Position numbers and translations under genes: made by a program. The notes under the pieces are model-generated. The model worked only from the letters and a program-made list of their open reading frames with translations, did not search any database and was not told the origin of the DNA. Source: Caldilineaceae bacterium (lineage in GTDB: Bacteria > Chloroflexota > Anaerolineae > Caldilineales > Caldilineaceae). Taken from it: a stretch of 64,000 bases of DNA. Where the stretch lies: positions 186,001 through 250,000 of the forward strand of contig JADLDO010000047.1 of NCBI GenBank assembly GCA_020846635.1. Direction: 5' to 3'. This document shows positions 16,911 through 26,194 of the stretch, one piece after another (positions within the stretch are counted from its first letter, which is position 1; the number at the start of each line of letters is the position of its first letter).

Positions 16911-18389
16911 TTATGCAGCGGATTCGTCGGTGCTAACTTCATCCGCGCTCGCCTCATCTGCTGCGGCTGCCGGTTCCTCAGATGTGGCGCTCTCGTCCGC
17001 TGCCGGTTCTTCCGTTTCTGATTCTTCTGCTTCAGCTTTGGGCGCGGGACGTTCGGGCAATTCCTCGCCGCGCACGATAGCCAGGAGACGGGCAACGCTG
17101 TTTTCTTGCAAAATTTGGCTTTCCAGCACCGAGCGACCAGAGCCACTCTTCAGCATGTCACGTAGGGCGCGCATTGTATCCGCAGAGTCCTCGCTTCCCT
17201 CCGAATCCTCGCCCACCATACGCGTAATGCGCTCGTCGATCTCCTCGTCGGTCACGGTGATGCCTTCTTGGCGGAAGATTTCGGAGATGAGCAGATTTCG
17301 CTTTGCCATCAGCTCGGCTTGCTCGCGCATGCTGTCGCGATATTGTTCGATGGTCTGGCCCATCTGCTGTAGATATTGCTCCAGATTGTCGATGCCATAT
17401 TCACGCAATTGGCGCTCCAGGGTGTTGACCATCGTATCCAGTTGGTCTTCTACCACGGTCGGCGGATAGCTCATTGTGCTTTGGGCCATCAACGCATCCA
17501 GCGCCTTATCGAGATATTCTTCTTCGCTCTCCGCCTTTTTCTCCTCCGCAAGCGTCGTGCGAATGTTGTTCTTAAGATCCTCCAGCGTTTGGAACTCCGG
17601 CCCCACCATCTGGGCAAAGGCGTCGTCTAGGGCGGGTTTGGTTGTCGCTTCGATCTTATGCACCTTGACATGGAAGTTCGCTTCTTTGCCGGCGTGGATG
17701 CTCTGGCTATCGGCGGGCCAACTGAGGACAAAGTCCTTCTCGTCGCCCGGTCGCAGCCCCAAAAGTGCCTCGTCAAAGCCAGGAGGATCCATTGGGTTCT
17801 CCTCATCTGGCGTCACATCCCAATCGGTTTCGTCCAGCACAACGATCTCGTCTTCGCCTTCTGCGCTGGGCGCAATGACGCTCCGCACGTCGATGGTGAT
17901 CAGGTCGCCATATTCGCTGGGGCGATCGACCTCGCCATAGGAGCTAAATTGGCCGCGGTACTCTTCGAGTTGTTCGTCGACTTCCTCGTCGCTGACTTCG
18001 ACAGTGGGTTCTTCGACGCGCAGGCTGCGATAGTCGCCCAGGTCGATCTCCGGTTCCAGCGGCACAATAAACTTATAGGTCAGCGGTTCCAGGCTCTCGA
18101 CATCCAAAGCACCCGGTGCATAGGGCTCGAGCTTGGCTTCTTCAAGCGCCTTGGGATAGATCTCTTGGCCCAATGGCTCGATGAATTCATTAAAGAGGGT
18201 GGGCAGCCCCACATACTGGACGAGCAAGTTAAAGGGCGCTTTGCCCTTGCGAAAGCCAGGGATGCGATATTGACCGGCGACTTTGCGCGCCGCCTTTCGT
18301 AATTCTTGCTCGACGCGTTCCGGTTCGATTTCGACGCGTAGCGCTATCTGGCGTTGTTCCATTGGTTCTGTCGTAATCCGTAAGGCCAT
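16911..18389 (-). CDS. tig: Trigger factor (ribosome-bound chaperone)
   Basis: 492 residues. The ribosome-binding signature GFRKGKAP is near residue 45. A peptidyl-prolyl isomerase domain lies at about 160-250 and a long helical C-terminal chaperone domain runs to about 440. It ends with a 45-residue acidic, Ala/Ser/Glu-rich tail, which is longer than in most relatives and probably disordered. Trigger factor meets nascent chains at the ribosome exit. A 188-base spacer separates it from clpP, the usual neighbour. Confidence 0.95.
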   Translation of the reverse strand: MALRITTEPMEQRQIALRVEIEPERVEQELRKAARKVAGQYRIPGFRKGKAPFNLLVQYVGLPTLFNEFIEPLGQEIYPKALEEAKLEPYAPGALDVESLEPLTYKFIVPLEPEIDLGDYRSLRVEEPTVEVSDEEVDEQLEEYRGQFSSYGEVDRPSEYGDLITIDVRSVIAPSAEGEDEIVVLDETDWDVTPDEENPMDPPGFDEALLGLRPGDEKDFVLSWPADSQSIHAGKEANFHVKVHKIEATTKPALDDAFAQMVGPEFQTLEDLKNNIRTTLAEEKKAESEEEYLDKALDALMAQSTMSYPPTVVEDQLDTMVNTLERQLREYGIDNLEQYLQQMGQTIEQYRDSMREQAELMAKRNLLISEIFRQEGITVTDEEIDERITRMVGEDSEGSEDSADTMRALRDMLKSGSGRSVLESQILQENSVARLLAIVRGEELPERPAPKAEAEESETEEPAADESATSEEPAAAADEASADEVSTDESAA

Positions 18390-18772
18390 TTTTTCCCTCT
18401 TGTTTTCTCAGTTTTTAGGCAAAATTTTCAGGCAATGGGTGTGCCAGATCAGGGCTGGGCATTGCCAGGTTAACAATGCGCAACTGCTCGTGTGTTGCGC
18501 CGCTATTTTTCCGGTGCTGCTATCTTTACGCCCAGGCAGCCGGAACAATCCGGTTGCGCCTTGCGGGAAGGTCTACAATCCACAATTGTATGAGTATAGC
18601 ATACGCACGTAGGCAGATCAAAGATATTGGGCCAAGTTGGGTTTATTTGTGTCGTGAGGGGTCTCTCTGCCGCGCCTCTACAGGGCAAAGTGACAATGAA
18701 ACCCTCCCGGAAGCTTCGGAGCTTCCGGGAGGGTGGTACTGCACATCTTTGTGGAGGGGCTGAGACTGCCGG
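18390..18772. other. Intergenic region upstream of tig
   Basis: 383 bases between the tig start and the stop of a TPR lipoprotein gene on the same strand. It contains one family A hairpin (18701-18734). The remainder must hold the tig promoter; I see no clear promoter pair and no gene. Confidence 0.5.
18701..18734. repeat. Intergenic hairpin repeat, family A copy 2
   Basis: A perfect 15-bp stem (ACCCTCCCGGAAGCT and its complement) closed by a TCGG loop, 39 bases after the TPR lipoprotein stop. It is the longest perfect stem of the family. Confidence 0.9.
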
Positions 18773-20521
18773 TTAGAAGCGAGATGCGGTTAGCTCGACG
18801 TCGGCGTATTGCCATGCGGCTTCGAATTCGGCCTGCACAGTGGCGGCTTCGTCGTTTTTGCCTTGCGCTTCGAGGGCTGTCATCAGGCCAAAGAGTGACC
18901 AGCCGTTGGCCCGGTACTGCTCCAGGTCTTTGCGATAGACCGCTTCAGCATCTTCGGCGCGCCCCGCTTCGAGCAGCACCGCGCCCAACGTTTGGCGCAC
19001 AGGGTAGAACCAGGCAGGTGGTTCGATGTAGGGCAGGCTGTCTTGGATGGCAACTGACGCCTCTAACTCGGCAACCGCTGTCTCATAGTCACCCTGCGCT
19101 GCGGCAATCTCACCGGCCAGGATGCCCGACGAGATCTGTAGGATCTGCTGGGCAGTCGCAAAGGAGGCCAATCCTTGTTCCGCAAGCTCCGGCATGGCTG
19201 CATACGCCTGCACCTCCGCCAGCGCCTGCTCTGCCCCTGCCGTGTCGCCGGTGCGCAGCCGCGCCATGCCTTGAGCGTAGTTCCACATGCCGGTGCTAAG
19301 TCTCAAATCATCTGCGGGTGCCGGCTCCGCTAGAATCTCATCCCATTTGCCAAAGCGCACCAGCGAATAATAGTACATGGGCCGGAAGTCTTCGAACATG
19401 GGGATGGCGCGATAGATGTCATCGGGCAGGCTGCCTACCAGGTCGCGGGCGGCTTGGATGGCATCCTCGCTGTTGCCGAGCATCTGCGCCGCGGCAAAGA
19501 GAAAGTGAATGTTGTGCGGGTAGTAGGCCAGCGAATAGAAGGTTCCTTTGTCGGGCGTGCCTCCTACCGTGTGCATATCCGCATCGTGCGCGGTGAGATT
19601 GATACGGAAGGCATCATAGTAACGGCCTACCCGCCAGTAGGTGTGCGCCGGCATGTGGACCAGGTGACCTGCACCCGGTACAAGTGTCTCCAAGCGTTCG
19701 GCGCTGGGGATGGCGCGGTCCGGGTTGGTGGATGCTTCTGTGGCGTGGATGTAATAGTGGTTGGCGCCTGGATGGTCGGGGTTGCGCTCCAGCACAGATT
19801 CAAGTGTCGCCAGAAGTTCAACGGTGGCTTCGCGCGGTTCACCCTCTGGTGTCCAATAGTCCCACGGCATGGTGTCCATCAACGCTTCAGCAAAGATGGT
19901 GGCGGCGTCCAGGTCATCGGGATAGGCTGCCGCAACTGCGCGCATGGCGTCGGCAAAGGCTAGATCGAGCGGCGCGCGATCTGCCACGGCTTCAGGGGCA
20001 TAGCGGGCAGCCAGCGCCTCGATGTACGCCTGATCCTGAGCGGGGGCGTTGGGAGCAAGCTCCTGCGCCCTTTGCAGCGCCGCCCACGCATCGGGCACAA
20101 GCGCATCGTCCATTGGCAGATTGATATTCGGCCCCAGCGACCAAGCGATCCCCCAATAGCACATGGCGCACTCCGGGTCATGCTCTAACGCCTTTTGGTA
20201 AGAAGCAATCGCCAGTTCATGGTTAAAAGCATAGTCCAGAGTGAGCCCCTGGTCGAACCATGCTTGCGCCTCTTCATTCTCGCTGCTGATGGCATGGTGA
20301 TGGTTGCCCAGATTATCCATGAGCTGCAACTCATCCGCTGCCATTCCCTCATCATGCGAGTGATCTTCGCCCTCTGCGTGGCTGTGTCCTTCCTCTGCTG
20401 CCTCCAGCGCGACAGGCACATTCTCGGCGGGCGCTCCTGGCGCGGTGACGGGCTGGCAGGCGACAAAGACCAACAGCGTCAAGGCCACAAGCGAAACGAC
20501 TATGAGCAATTTGCGTTTCAT
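18773..20521 (-). CDS. TPR-repeat lipoprotein with His-rich N-terminus
   Basis: 582 residues. A lipoprotein signal ends LLVFVAC, giving a lipidated Cys at about residue 22. After it come His/Asp/Glu-rich patches (GHSHAEGEDHSHDEG) and later NHHHAIS, which could bind metal ions. The rest is tetratricopeptide-like helical repeats, e.g. around residues 100-135, 385-430 and 490-560. It probably works outside the membrane as a scaffold, maybe metal-linked. AAGGAG precedes the ATG. It follows the flavin oxidase gene by 34 bases and is probably the last gene of a three-gene leftward operon. No enzymatic motif is seen. Confidence 0.7.
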   Translation of the reverse strand: MKRKLLIVVSLVALTLLVFVACQPVTAPGAPAENVPVALEAAEEGHSHAEGEDHSHDEGMAADELQLMDNLGNHHHAISSENEEAQAWFDQGLTLDYAFNHELAIASYQKALEHDPECAMCYWGIAWSLGPNINLPMDDALVPDAWAALQRAQELAPNAPAQDQAYIEALAARYAPEAVADRAPLDLAFADAMRAVAAAYPDDLDAATIFAEALMDTMPWDYWTPEGEPREATVELLATLESVLERNPDHPGANHYYIHATEASTNPDRAIPSAERLETLVPGAGHLVHMPAHTYWRVGRYYDAFRINLTAHDADMHTVGGTPDKGTFYSLAYYPHNIHFLFAAAQMLGNSEDAIQAARDLVGSLPDDIYRAIPMFEDFRPMYYYSLVRFGKWDEILAEPAPADDLRLSTGMWNYAQGMARLRTGDTAGAEQALAEVQAYAAMPELAEQGLASFATAQQILQISSGILAGEIAAAQGDYETAVAELEASVAIQDSLPYIEPPAWFYPVRQTLGAVLLEAGRAEDAEAVYRKDLEQYRANGWSLFGLMTALEAQGKNDEAATVQAEFEAAWQYADVELTASRF

Positions 20522-20555
20522 CTTCTTTCTCCTTCTTCTCCAGTGACAGAATTCG

Positions 20556-22004
20556 CTACGGATCTGACCTAATGTTTTGATTTAAGCGAAACAGGTTGGT
20601 GGGGTCATATTGCTTTTTCAGTTCTACCAACCGCTGGTATTGTTCGGCAAAGGCCGCTTTCATCAACTCGTCGCCTTCCTCCTGGAAGCCGGCGAAGTTC
20701 AGATAGGAGCCGCCCTCAGCAAGGGGTTGCAGCGTCTTGAGGAAGCCCCGCACCCATGAAATGTTTGCCTCGTCGTCGCCCGGTTCCACCCAATTGGCCT
20801 CGGCGCTGACAAGGTAGGGAACGTCACGACCCCGGAAGGCGCTCTTATTGGGGTCCATGCGTGCGATGGCTCCGGCGTTGTGCCAAATATCGGTGGTGCT
20901 GAGCGGCGACGGCTGGCGCTGTGCTTGCTCCACAATCACGCCAATGGCTTCGTCGCTCAACTCAAGCAGATTGGTTGACTTCCAGTAATAGCGCAGGCCG
21001 TTTGGGTAATCCTCGTCGAAGACGGTCTGCATCTGGACGTAGGACATGCGACCGCTGAAATCCACCAGCGGGGTGCTGAATTCGCGCAAGGGTTGCAGCC
21101 TCCTTTCCCCTTCTTGCGGCGAACCCACATAGGTGCTGGCAAAGAGCACATAGGGCAAGCCGTGAACTTCGTGCGGAAACGCTTCCGCACCGGGCGGAAA
21201 GACGCCCAGCACCGCCAGCACACCGACTTCGTCTGGAGCCGTGGCGGTATAGTCGCGGAAGAAGCGCAAGGCTTCCGTGGCCTTTTCGCCGTGGTGGAAG
21301 GCAAAGCAGAAGATCATCTCCGGCCCCACCTGGTATAGCTTGTACTCGAAAGAAGTCACCACGCCGAAGTTGCCGCCACCACCGCGGATACCCCAAAAGA
21401 GTTCGGGATTTTCCGTCTCGCTGGCCCGTAAGTGCCGCCCACCGGCTGTGACGATTTCCACGGAAAGCAGGTTGTCACAGGCCAATCCATACTTGTTGCG
21501 CAGCCAGCCGAAGCCGCCGCCCAACGTGAGTCCGGCAATACCTGTGTCGGATACAGCACCGCCGGGCGTGGCGAGGCCATAGGTCTGCGTGGCGCGATCC
21601 AAATCTCCCCAGGTGTTGCCCGGCCCCACGCGCGCTGTACGCGCTTCTGGATCGATCTCAATCTCTTTCATGGGTGACAGATCGATGACCAGGCCGTTGT
21701 CACAGGTGGCATGACCGGCGACCTGGTGACCCCCGCCGCGCACTGCCACCAGCAGTTGATGGGTGCGGGCAAAGTTGACCGATGTGATGACATCCTCAGC
21801 GCAGGTGCAGCGGGCAATGAGCAGCGGATACCTGTCAATCATGCCATTCCAGACGCGGCGCGCCTGCTCGTATCCTTCGTCGCCAGCGCGCAATAGTTGG
21901 CCGCGCAGTTGGGTGGCGAAGTCGTTGATCACGCTCTCGTCGAGATCGGGTGCAGCGGGAAAGGCGGTTTGGGGTTGAGTGTGCGCTAGGTTGGAAGCTG
22001 TCAC
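20556..22004 (-). CDS. FAD-linked oxidase, berberine-bridge/6-hydroxynicotine oxidase type
   Basis: 482 residues with a GTG start; AGGAG lies nine bases ahead, which rules out the longer frame from 22028. The FAD-binding half has VRGGGHQVAGHA, whose His is the usual covalent FAD attachment point. It also has GGAVSDTGIAGLTLGGGFGWL, where the Cys used for a second FAD link in bicovalent enzymes is absent; the single link is likely. The C-terminus ends KKQYDPTNLFRLNQNI, the BBE-type tail. Such enzymes oxidise alcohols, sugars or alkaloid-like compounds with oxygen. The substrate is unknown. It sits between a proline-iminopeptidase-like hydrolase and the TPR lipoprotein. Confidence 0.85.
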   Translation of the reverse strand: MTASNLAHTQPQTAFPAAPDLDESVINDFATQLRGQLLRAGDEGYEQARRVWNGMIDRYPLLIARCTCAEDVITSVNFARTHQLLVAVRGGGHQVAGHATCDNGLVIDLSPMKEIEIDPEARTARVGPGNTWGDLDRATQTYGLATPGGAVSDTGIAGLTLGGGFGWLRNKYGLACDNLLSVEIVTAGGRHLRASETENPELFWGIRGGGGNFGVVTSFEYKLYQVGPEMIFCFAFHHGEKATEALRFFRDYTATAPDEVGVLAVLGVFPPGAEAFPHEVHGLPYVLFASTYVGSPQEGERRLQPLREFSTPLVDFSGRMSYVQMQTVFDEDYPNGLRYYWKSTNLLELSDEAIGVIVEQAQRQPSPLSTTDIWHNAGAIARMDPNKSAFRGRDVPYLVSAEANWVEPGDDEANISWVRGFLKTLQPLAEGGSYLNFAGFQEEGDELMKAAFAEQYQRLVELKKQYDPTNLFRLNQNIRSDP

Positions 22005-22087
22005 TTTGTTTATCTCCTGGTTTAACACGCAGTCTGGAGTTGCGATAGCAGTTGGACAAAAAACAACGGTAACGGCCAGAAACCAAA

Positions 22088-22978
22088 TTACTCACCTAGC
22101 CGAGCCTCCACGCGTCGTAGGAAGTCACCTACCACTTGCATAAAGTGCTCGCGTTCTTCAATGAAGGGTGAATGTGAACTCTGCTCAAAGATCACCAGCT
22201 CCGACCCGTCCACAAGGTGATGATAGCGGGCCGTCTCCTCCGGTGTGCTGGCGTCATAGCGCCCACAAATGAACAAGGTAGGGATAGAGATCTCATGGGC
22301 GCGGTCGGTGCGGTCATAGTCCTTGAGATTACCGGTGACCTGTAACTCGTATGGCCCCCATACAGTATGAAAGACCTGGACACCTACACCCTGGCTTGCC
22401 CGCTGTGACGATTCAGGCTTTGGCCGCACTCGATTCATGTAACGCCGCGAGTACTCCTCCACTGCCTGCTGATATTCTTCACTGTCCAGGGTGCCGGCGG
22501 CTTCATGCCGTTTCACCGTAGCCAACACTTCCTCGGGTAAAGTCGCATACAGGCGATTTATGTCGGCAAGTGCTCTCGGAGCGCTCAGAACGGGACCCAC
22601 TTGGATTAAGCTTATTACGCCAACAGGTTGATCCAAGAGATAATCGAGCGCCACCATCGTGCCACCGGAATGACCAAGCAGATGCACCTGTGCCAACCCC
22701 AACGCTTGCCGCACTTGGCCCACCTCCTCGGCAAAACGGTCGATGCGCCAGAGCGACACATCGTCGGGCCGGTCAGATTTGCCACAGCCTAGTTGGTCAT
22801 AAAAGACTACCGGACGTTCGGCCGCCAAGTCAGCTAGTGGCTCCAGGTAATCATGGGGTATACCGGGGCCGCCATGCAGCACCAGCAGTGGAGTTGCATC
22901 CCCTGAACCCACAATCTGGTACCAGACACGACCACCGGTAACGGGAATATAGCCTTCATGTGCTTCGCCGAGCGTCAT
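22088..22978 (-). CDS. Alpha/beta hydrolase, proline iminopeptidase family
   Basis: 296 residues. Oxyanion motif HGGPG at 35-39, nucleophile GHSGG with Ser 104, Asp 242 in GRYDASTPE and His 269 in SSHSPF complete a triad of the S33 peptidase family. Family members remove N-terminal proline or cleave amide and ester bonds; the exact substrate cannot be told. There is no signal peptide, so it is cytoplasmic. AAGGGGGAAG precedes the ATG. The flavin oxidase starts 83 bases after its stop. Confidence 0.85.
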   Translation of the reverse strand: MTLGEAHEGYIPVTGGRVWYQIVGSGDATPLLVLHGGPGIPHDYLEPLADLAAERPVVFYDQLGCGKSDRPDDVSLWRIDRFAEEVGQVRQALGLAQVHLLGHSGGTMVALDYLLDQPVGVISLIQVGPVLSAPRALADINRLYATLPEEVLATVKRHEAAGTLDSEEYQQAVEEYSRRYMNRVRPKPESSQRASQGVGVQVFHTVWGPYELQVTGNLKDYDRTDRAHEISIPTLFICGRYDASTPEETARYHHLVDGSELVIFEQSSHSPFIEEREHFMQVVGDFLRRVEARLGE

Positions 22979-23259
22979 ACTCTTCCCCCTTATGGGATTG
23001 AACTTGACCTGCTGCTAACTGCCTTTATCCGTACCTCACTCTGACCCCAACTACTGATCATAAGAAAGGCTCTCATCATGTCGAAACCCCAGTCTACGTG
23101 AAAAATTGTCTGAGCATTTCGATTGTTTGCAGCATACGCCGCGGGCAGCGCAAAATCACCTGCCAAAGGTCAGGTTTCTTGGGGCGCGATGAGAATGGAG
23201 GGGTTGGGCTGAAAGCGGAGAGGGGTTGGGTCTAGGGTTGGTGCTTTCAAATTGCTGCG

Positions 23260-25848
23260 CTAGGGAAGGAGGCTCAACGCTTTGGCGCGCCCAATGGCCT
23301 GGGTACGGCTCACGATTCCCAACTTGCCGTATATCTGGCTTGTGTACCACTTGACGGTTCCGCGCGTGATAAAGAGGTGGCTGGCGATCTCCTGGTTTGA
23401 GAGACCGTCGGCAATCAGCGTAAGAATCTCTATTTCGCGCGCGGTCAGCGGCTCAACCAGGGGTTGGGTCGGTGGTGGGTTTTGCTCTCTTTGTGTGGGC
23501 TGCGGCAGAGGGGACGCTTGTACAGGCGCATCCAATTCGCGTTGTGCCATTGCCACCAGTCGCTTGACTTCTTCGATTGAATCCTGTGTTTGCTCCTGTG
23601 TTTGCTCTTGGGCTATCACCCTGTCATAAAGCTCTTTTTTTACAAGGGGGCGGTAGTGGGCCAGCAATGTTTGCGCACGCGTCTTACACTGCGTGGTGCT
23701 GCTTGGGTGGCGGCTGGCGCAAGCCAGCAAGGTCAGTCCGGGCGCAGGCTTGCCGGTGCGCAGCAGCAAGTTGCCAATGCTGCATAAGATTGAGAAAATA
23801 AGCTGTACAAAGTGGATCTCGGCGGCAATCTGAAGTGATTCCTGCAAATGCTGCCGGGCTGCGGCATAGTCGCCTGTGGCGCAGACTGCATTGCCGAGAC
23901 CGTTCAGTGCGCGGGCGAGTCCTCCACGATCATTGATCTCCCGATAGAGCGCCACACTTTCTTCAAACAGCTCGCGCGCTTCCACAACCTGCCCCTGTTG
24001 CAAGGCAACTTCGCCCAAATAGTTAAGGGCTATCGCCATGCCCTCTGGATCGTTGAACTCCTTGCGCCTGGCATAGCTGGCTTCCCAATATTGGCGCGCA
24101 GCAGCATTGTCCCCCATTGCAAAGGCGATGTTGCCCAACTCAATCAGGCAGTAGGCCAGGAACCAACGGTCTTGGGTCTCCATTGCGGTCGCCTGGGCGG
24201 CTTCCGCATAGTGCTGGGCGCTCGCATAGTCCCCCAGCGCCAGGTTCGCCCCTGCCAATGCATATTGTGCATATTGGCGGTTTGACAGATGCGGGGACTG
24301 GTAGCTCTTCTGCAATGCCTCATGGCCGAGGCGTAAAGCCGTTTGATATTCGCCGCGTACCACGGCAAGAATGGCTCCGATGAAGAGTGGATCGGTGCTG
24401 GAGCCTTCGATGGGCGCTATCTCAAGTTGATCATAGAAGAACTGAATTCGTTCTTGGATGGCTTGCGCTTCGTCAAGGCGACCCATGCGTACATAGAACC
24501 AGGCTAATTCTTGGAAACGGATGGCAAGCAACCTCTCGCGCGGATCGGTAGCTTCGAAGATGCCGAGCTGCTGGATGGCCTGTTCGAAGATTGCAAGCCC
24601 TTCGAGGGGGCGACTGCGATATACGTATAAGAGCAGATACACTTGCACTGCCCTGCCGATCTCCTCGATTTTGCGCTGTTCCACCGCATAGTGCCAGGCG
24701 ACGCGGATGTTCTCAATTTCTGCTTCGATGACGACGAGTGCCTCCAACTGCTTGCCGCCAATCAGATCGGGCAGTCGTTTATACAAAAAATCGGTATAGT
24801 AGGCGCAGTGCTGGTCACAAATGGCGGTCTTTTCTTCGGCAGAGGCGCTCAAAATCTCATCGGCATACTGGCGCAGCAACTCATGGACGGCATAGCGCCC
24901 CGCTGTCTCCCAACGCAGCAGCGAGCGGCTGACCAGGCTATTCAAAACGGAAAGTGTTGCCCCGACGACCACTTCTGCGGCTTCGCGGCGAAAACCACCC
25001 CGGAAGATCGACAGGCGTTTGAAGACCTCCTGCTCTGTAGGCGTGAGCATATGGCGTGAATGGGCAAAGACTGCGCGCATACTGCGCTGCCGGTCGGGCA
25101 CATTGCGCCATTCCGTCGCCAGAAAATCTAGGTCGCGCTGAATCTCAGCGGCAATGGCGCGGCAGGACATGGTCTGTGTCCACGCCGCGGCCAGCTCGAG
25201 GGCAAGTGGCATTCCTTCGACAATCTGGCAGATAGCAGCGACATCGACCAGTTCGTCGCTCAAGGAGAAGCCGCGGCGCATATGCCGCGCACGCTCTGCA
25301 AAGAGCTGCATTGCGCTATAGGCTGTGGCATCCAGTTTCGCATCTCCTAAAGGGTTGGTGGAGGCTTTAGGGTAGTCGAGACCCTCGATTGGATAAAGCC
25401 ATTCTTCCTGCAAATGGAGCGTTTCGCGCGAAGTGACCAATAATTTTACCTGGGGAGCCGCTTCCAGGATGGTGGTAAGCAGGCGCACACCGTCAAGCAA
25501 ATGCTCAAAGTTGTCCATGACGAGCAGCATTTGCTTGTCGCACAGGTGTTGTAGCAACTGCACTTCGGGGTCTTGGTTGCCTACCAACGGAAAGCTGATG
25601 GCATCAGCAATTGTAGAAACGATGAATTGCGTTGCCGCGACCGGCTGCAAGGCAATGAGGTAGACACCATCCGTAAAGGCATCGCCCATCTGCGCGGCTG
25701 CCTGGATCGCCAGGCGCGTCTTGCCAATACCGCCGACTCCCGCCACGGTCAACAGGCGGCAGTCGGGGTTCTCGATCAGGTGGCTGATTTCAGCGATTTC
25801 TTCGGTTCTACCAATGAAAACAGTAAGCTGTGGAGGAAGGTTGTGCAC
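23260..25848 (-). CDS. LuxR-type transcriptional regulator with STAND (NB-ARC-like) ATPase and TPR domains
   Basis: 862 residues with a GTG start at 25848; an in-frame TGA just upstream limits the choice. Residues 10-350 form a STAND ATPase: FIGRTEEI box, Walker A GVGGIGKT at 37-44, Walker B MLLVMDNFEHL near 110, and LLVTSRE near 135. Residues about 370-740 are helical TPR-like repeats. The last 70 residues are a LuxR/NarL helix-turn-helix (LTAREIEILTLIADGLSNQEIA). The design is like MalT: the repeats sense an inducer, ATP exchange drives assembly, and the HTH binds DNA. The target is unknown; the divergent sigma-ankyrin-AtpD gene is the nearest candidate. Confidence 0.9.
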   Translation of the reverse strand: MHNLPPQLTVFIGRTEEIAEISHLIENPDCRLLTVAGVGGIGKTRLAIQAAAQMGDAFTDGVYLIALQPVAATQFIVSTIADAISFPLVGNQDPEVQLLQHLCDKQMLLVMDNFEHLLDGVRLLTTILEAAPQVKLLVTSRETLHLQEEWLYPIEGLDYPKASTNPLGDAKLDATAYSAMQLFAERARHMRRGFSLSDELVDVAAICQIVEGMPLALELAAAWTQTMSCRAIAAEIQRDLDFLATEWRNVPDRQRSMRAVFAHSRHMLTPTEQEVFKRLSIFRGGFRREAAEVVVGATLSVLNSLVSRSLLRWETAGRYAVHELLRQYADEILSASAEEKTAICDQHCAYYTDFLYKRLPDLIGGKQLEALVVIEAEIENIRVAWHYAVEQRKIEEIGRAVQVYLLLYVYRSRPLEGLAIFEQAIQQLGIFEATDPRERLLAIRFQELAWFYVRMGRLDEAQAIQERIQFFYDQLEIAPIEGSSTDPLFIGAILAVVRGEYQTALRLGHEALQKSYQSPHLSNRQYAQYALAGANLALGDYASAQHYAEAAQATAMETQDRWFLAYCLIELGNIAFAMGDNAAARQYWEASYARRKEFNDPEGMAIALNYLGEVALQQGQVVEARELFEESVALYREINDRGGLARALNGLGNAVCATGDYAAARQHLQESLQIAAEIHFVQLIFSILCSIGNLLLRTGKPAPGLTLLACASRHPSSTTQCKTRAQTLLAHYRPLVKKELYDRVIAQEQTQEQTQDSIEEVKRLVAMAQRELDAPVQASPLPQPTQREQNPPPTQPLVEPLTAREIEILTLIADGLSNQEIASHLFITRGTVKWYTSQIYGKLGIVSRTQAIGRAKALSLLP

Positions 25849-25920
25849 AGCGGGAAGCCTTCTGAACGAGCGGGGGCTTCAACCTGAATCTGCACGAAGC
25901 GATATTTACGCCTGGATACC

Positions 25921-25990
25921 GTGAAATACTGTGGAAATCAGTTCGTATGAAATCAGATCGCATGAAATCAAACAGCGTGAAATATCGTGG
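25921..25990. repeat. Degenerate 15-bp tandem repeat array
   Basis: Units of about 15 bases beginning (A/G)TGAAATCA: TGGAAATCAGTTCGT, ATGAAATCAGATCGC, ATGAAATCAAACAGC, plus partial units GTGAAATACTG and GTGAAATATCGTGG at the ends. It lies 73 bases before the start of the STAND-LuxR gene, where an operator array would sit. Confidence 0.65.
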
Positions 25991-26107
25991 TTTGACTATA
26001 TAGGCTTGCGGATTTGTTGTCAATGGTCTGGGGATAAATTTCTTGCGGCTTCACAAAAGTAACCTATGTGGAGGAAAATGGTACTTATTAGTGAAGGCCT
26101 TCACGTT

Positions 26108-26160
26108 GATGAATGTACTAGATGAATGTACTAGATGAATGTACTAGATGAATGTACTAG
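26108..26160. repeat. Perfect 13-bp tandem repeats upstream of the sigma-ankyrin-AtpD gene
   Basis: Four identical copies of GATGAATGTACTA plus the first base of a fifth, ending 35 bases before the sigma fusion start. Each unit contains the palindromic core GTAC. Identity of all copies points to a recent expansion or to a maintained binding array. Confidence 0.9.
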
Positions 26161-26194
26161 ATATGAATGAGCTATCAAGATCAATGAGCATCGT

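Noticed and set aside
25921..26160. Possible CRISPR array
   Set aside because: Units of 13-15 bases with no spacers of typical length; no cas gene.
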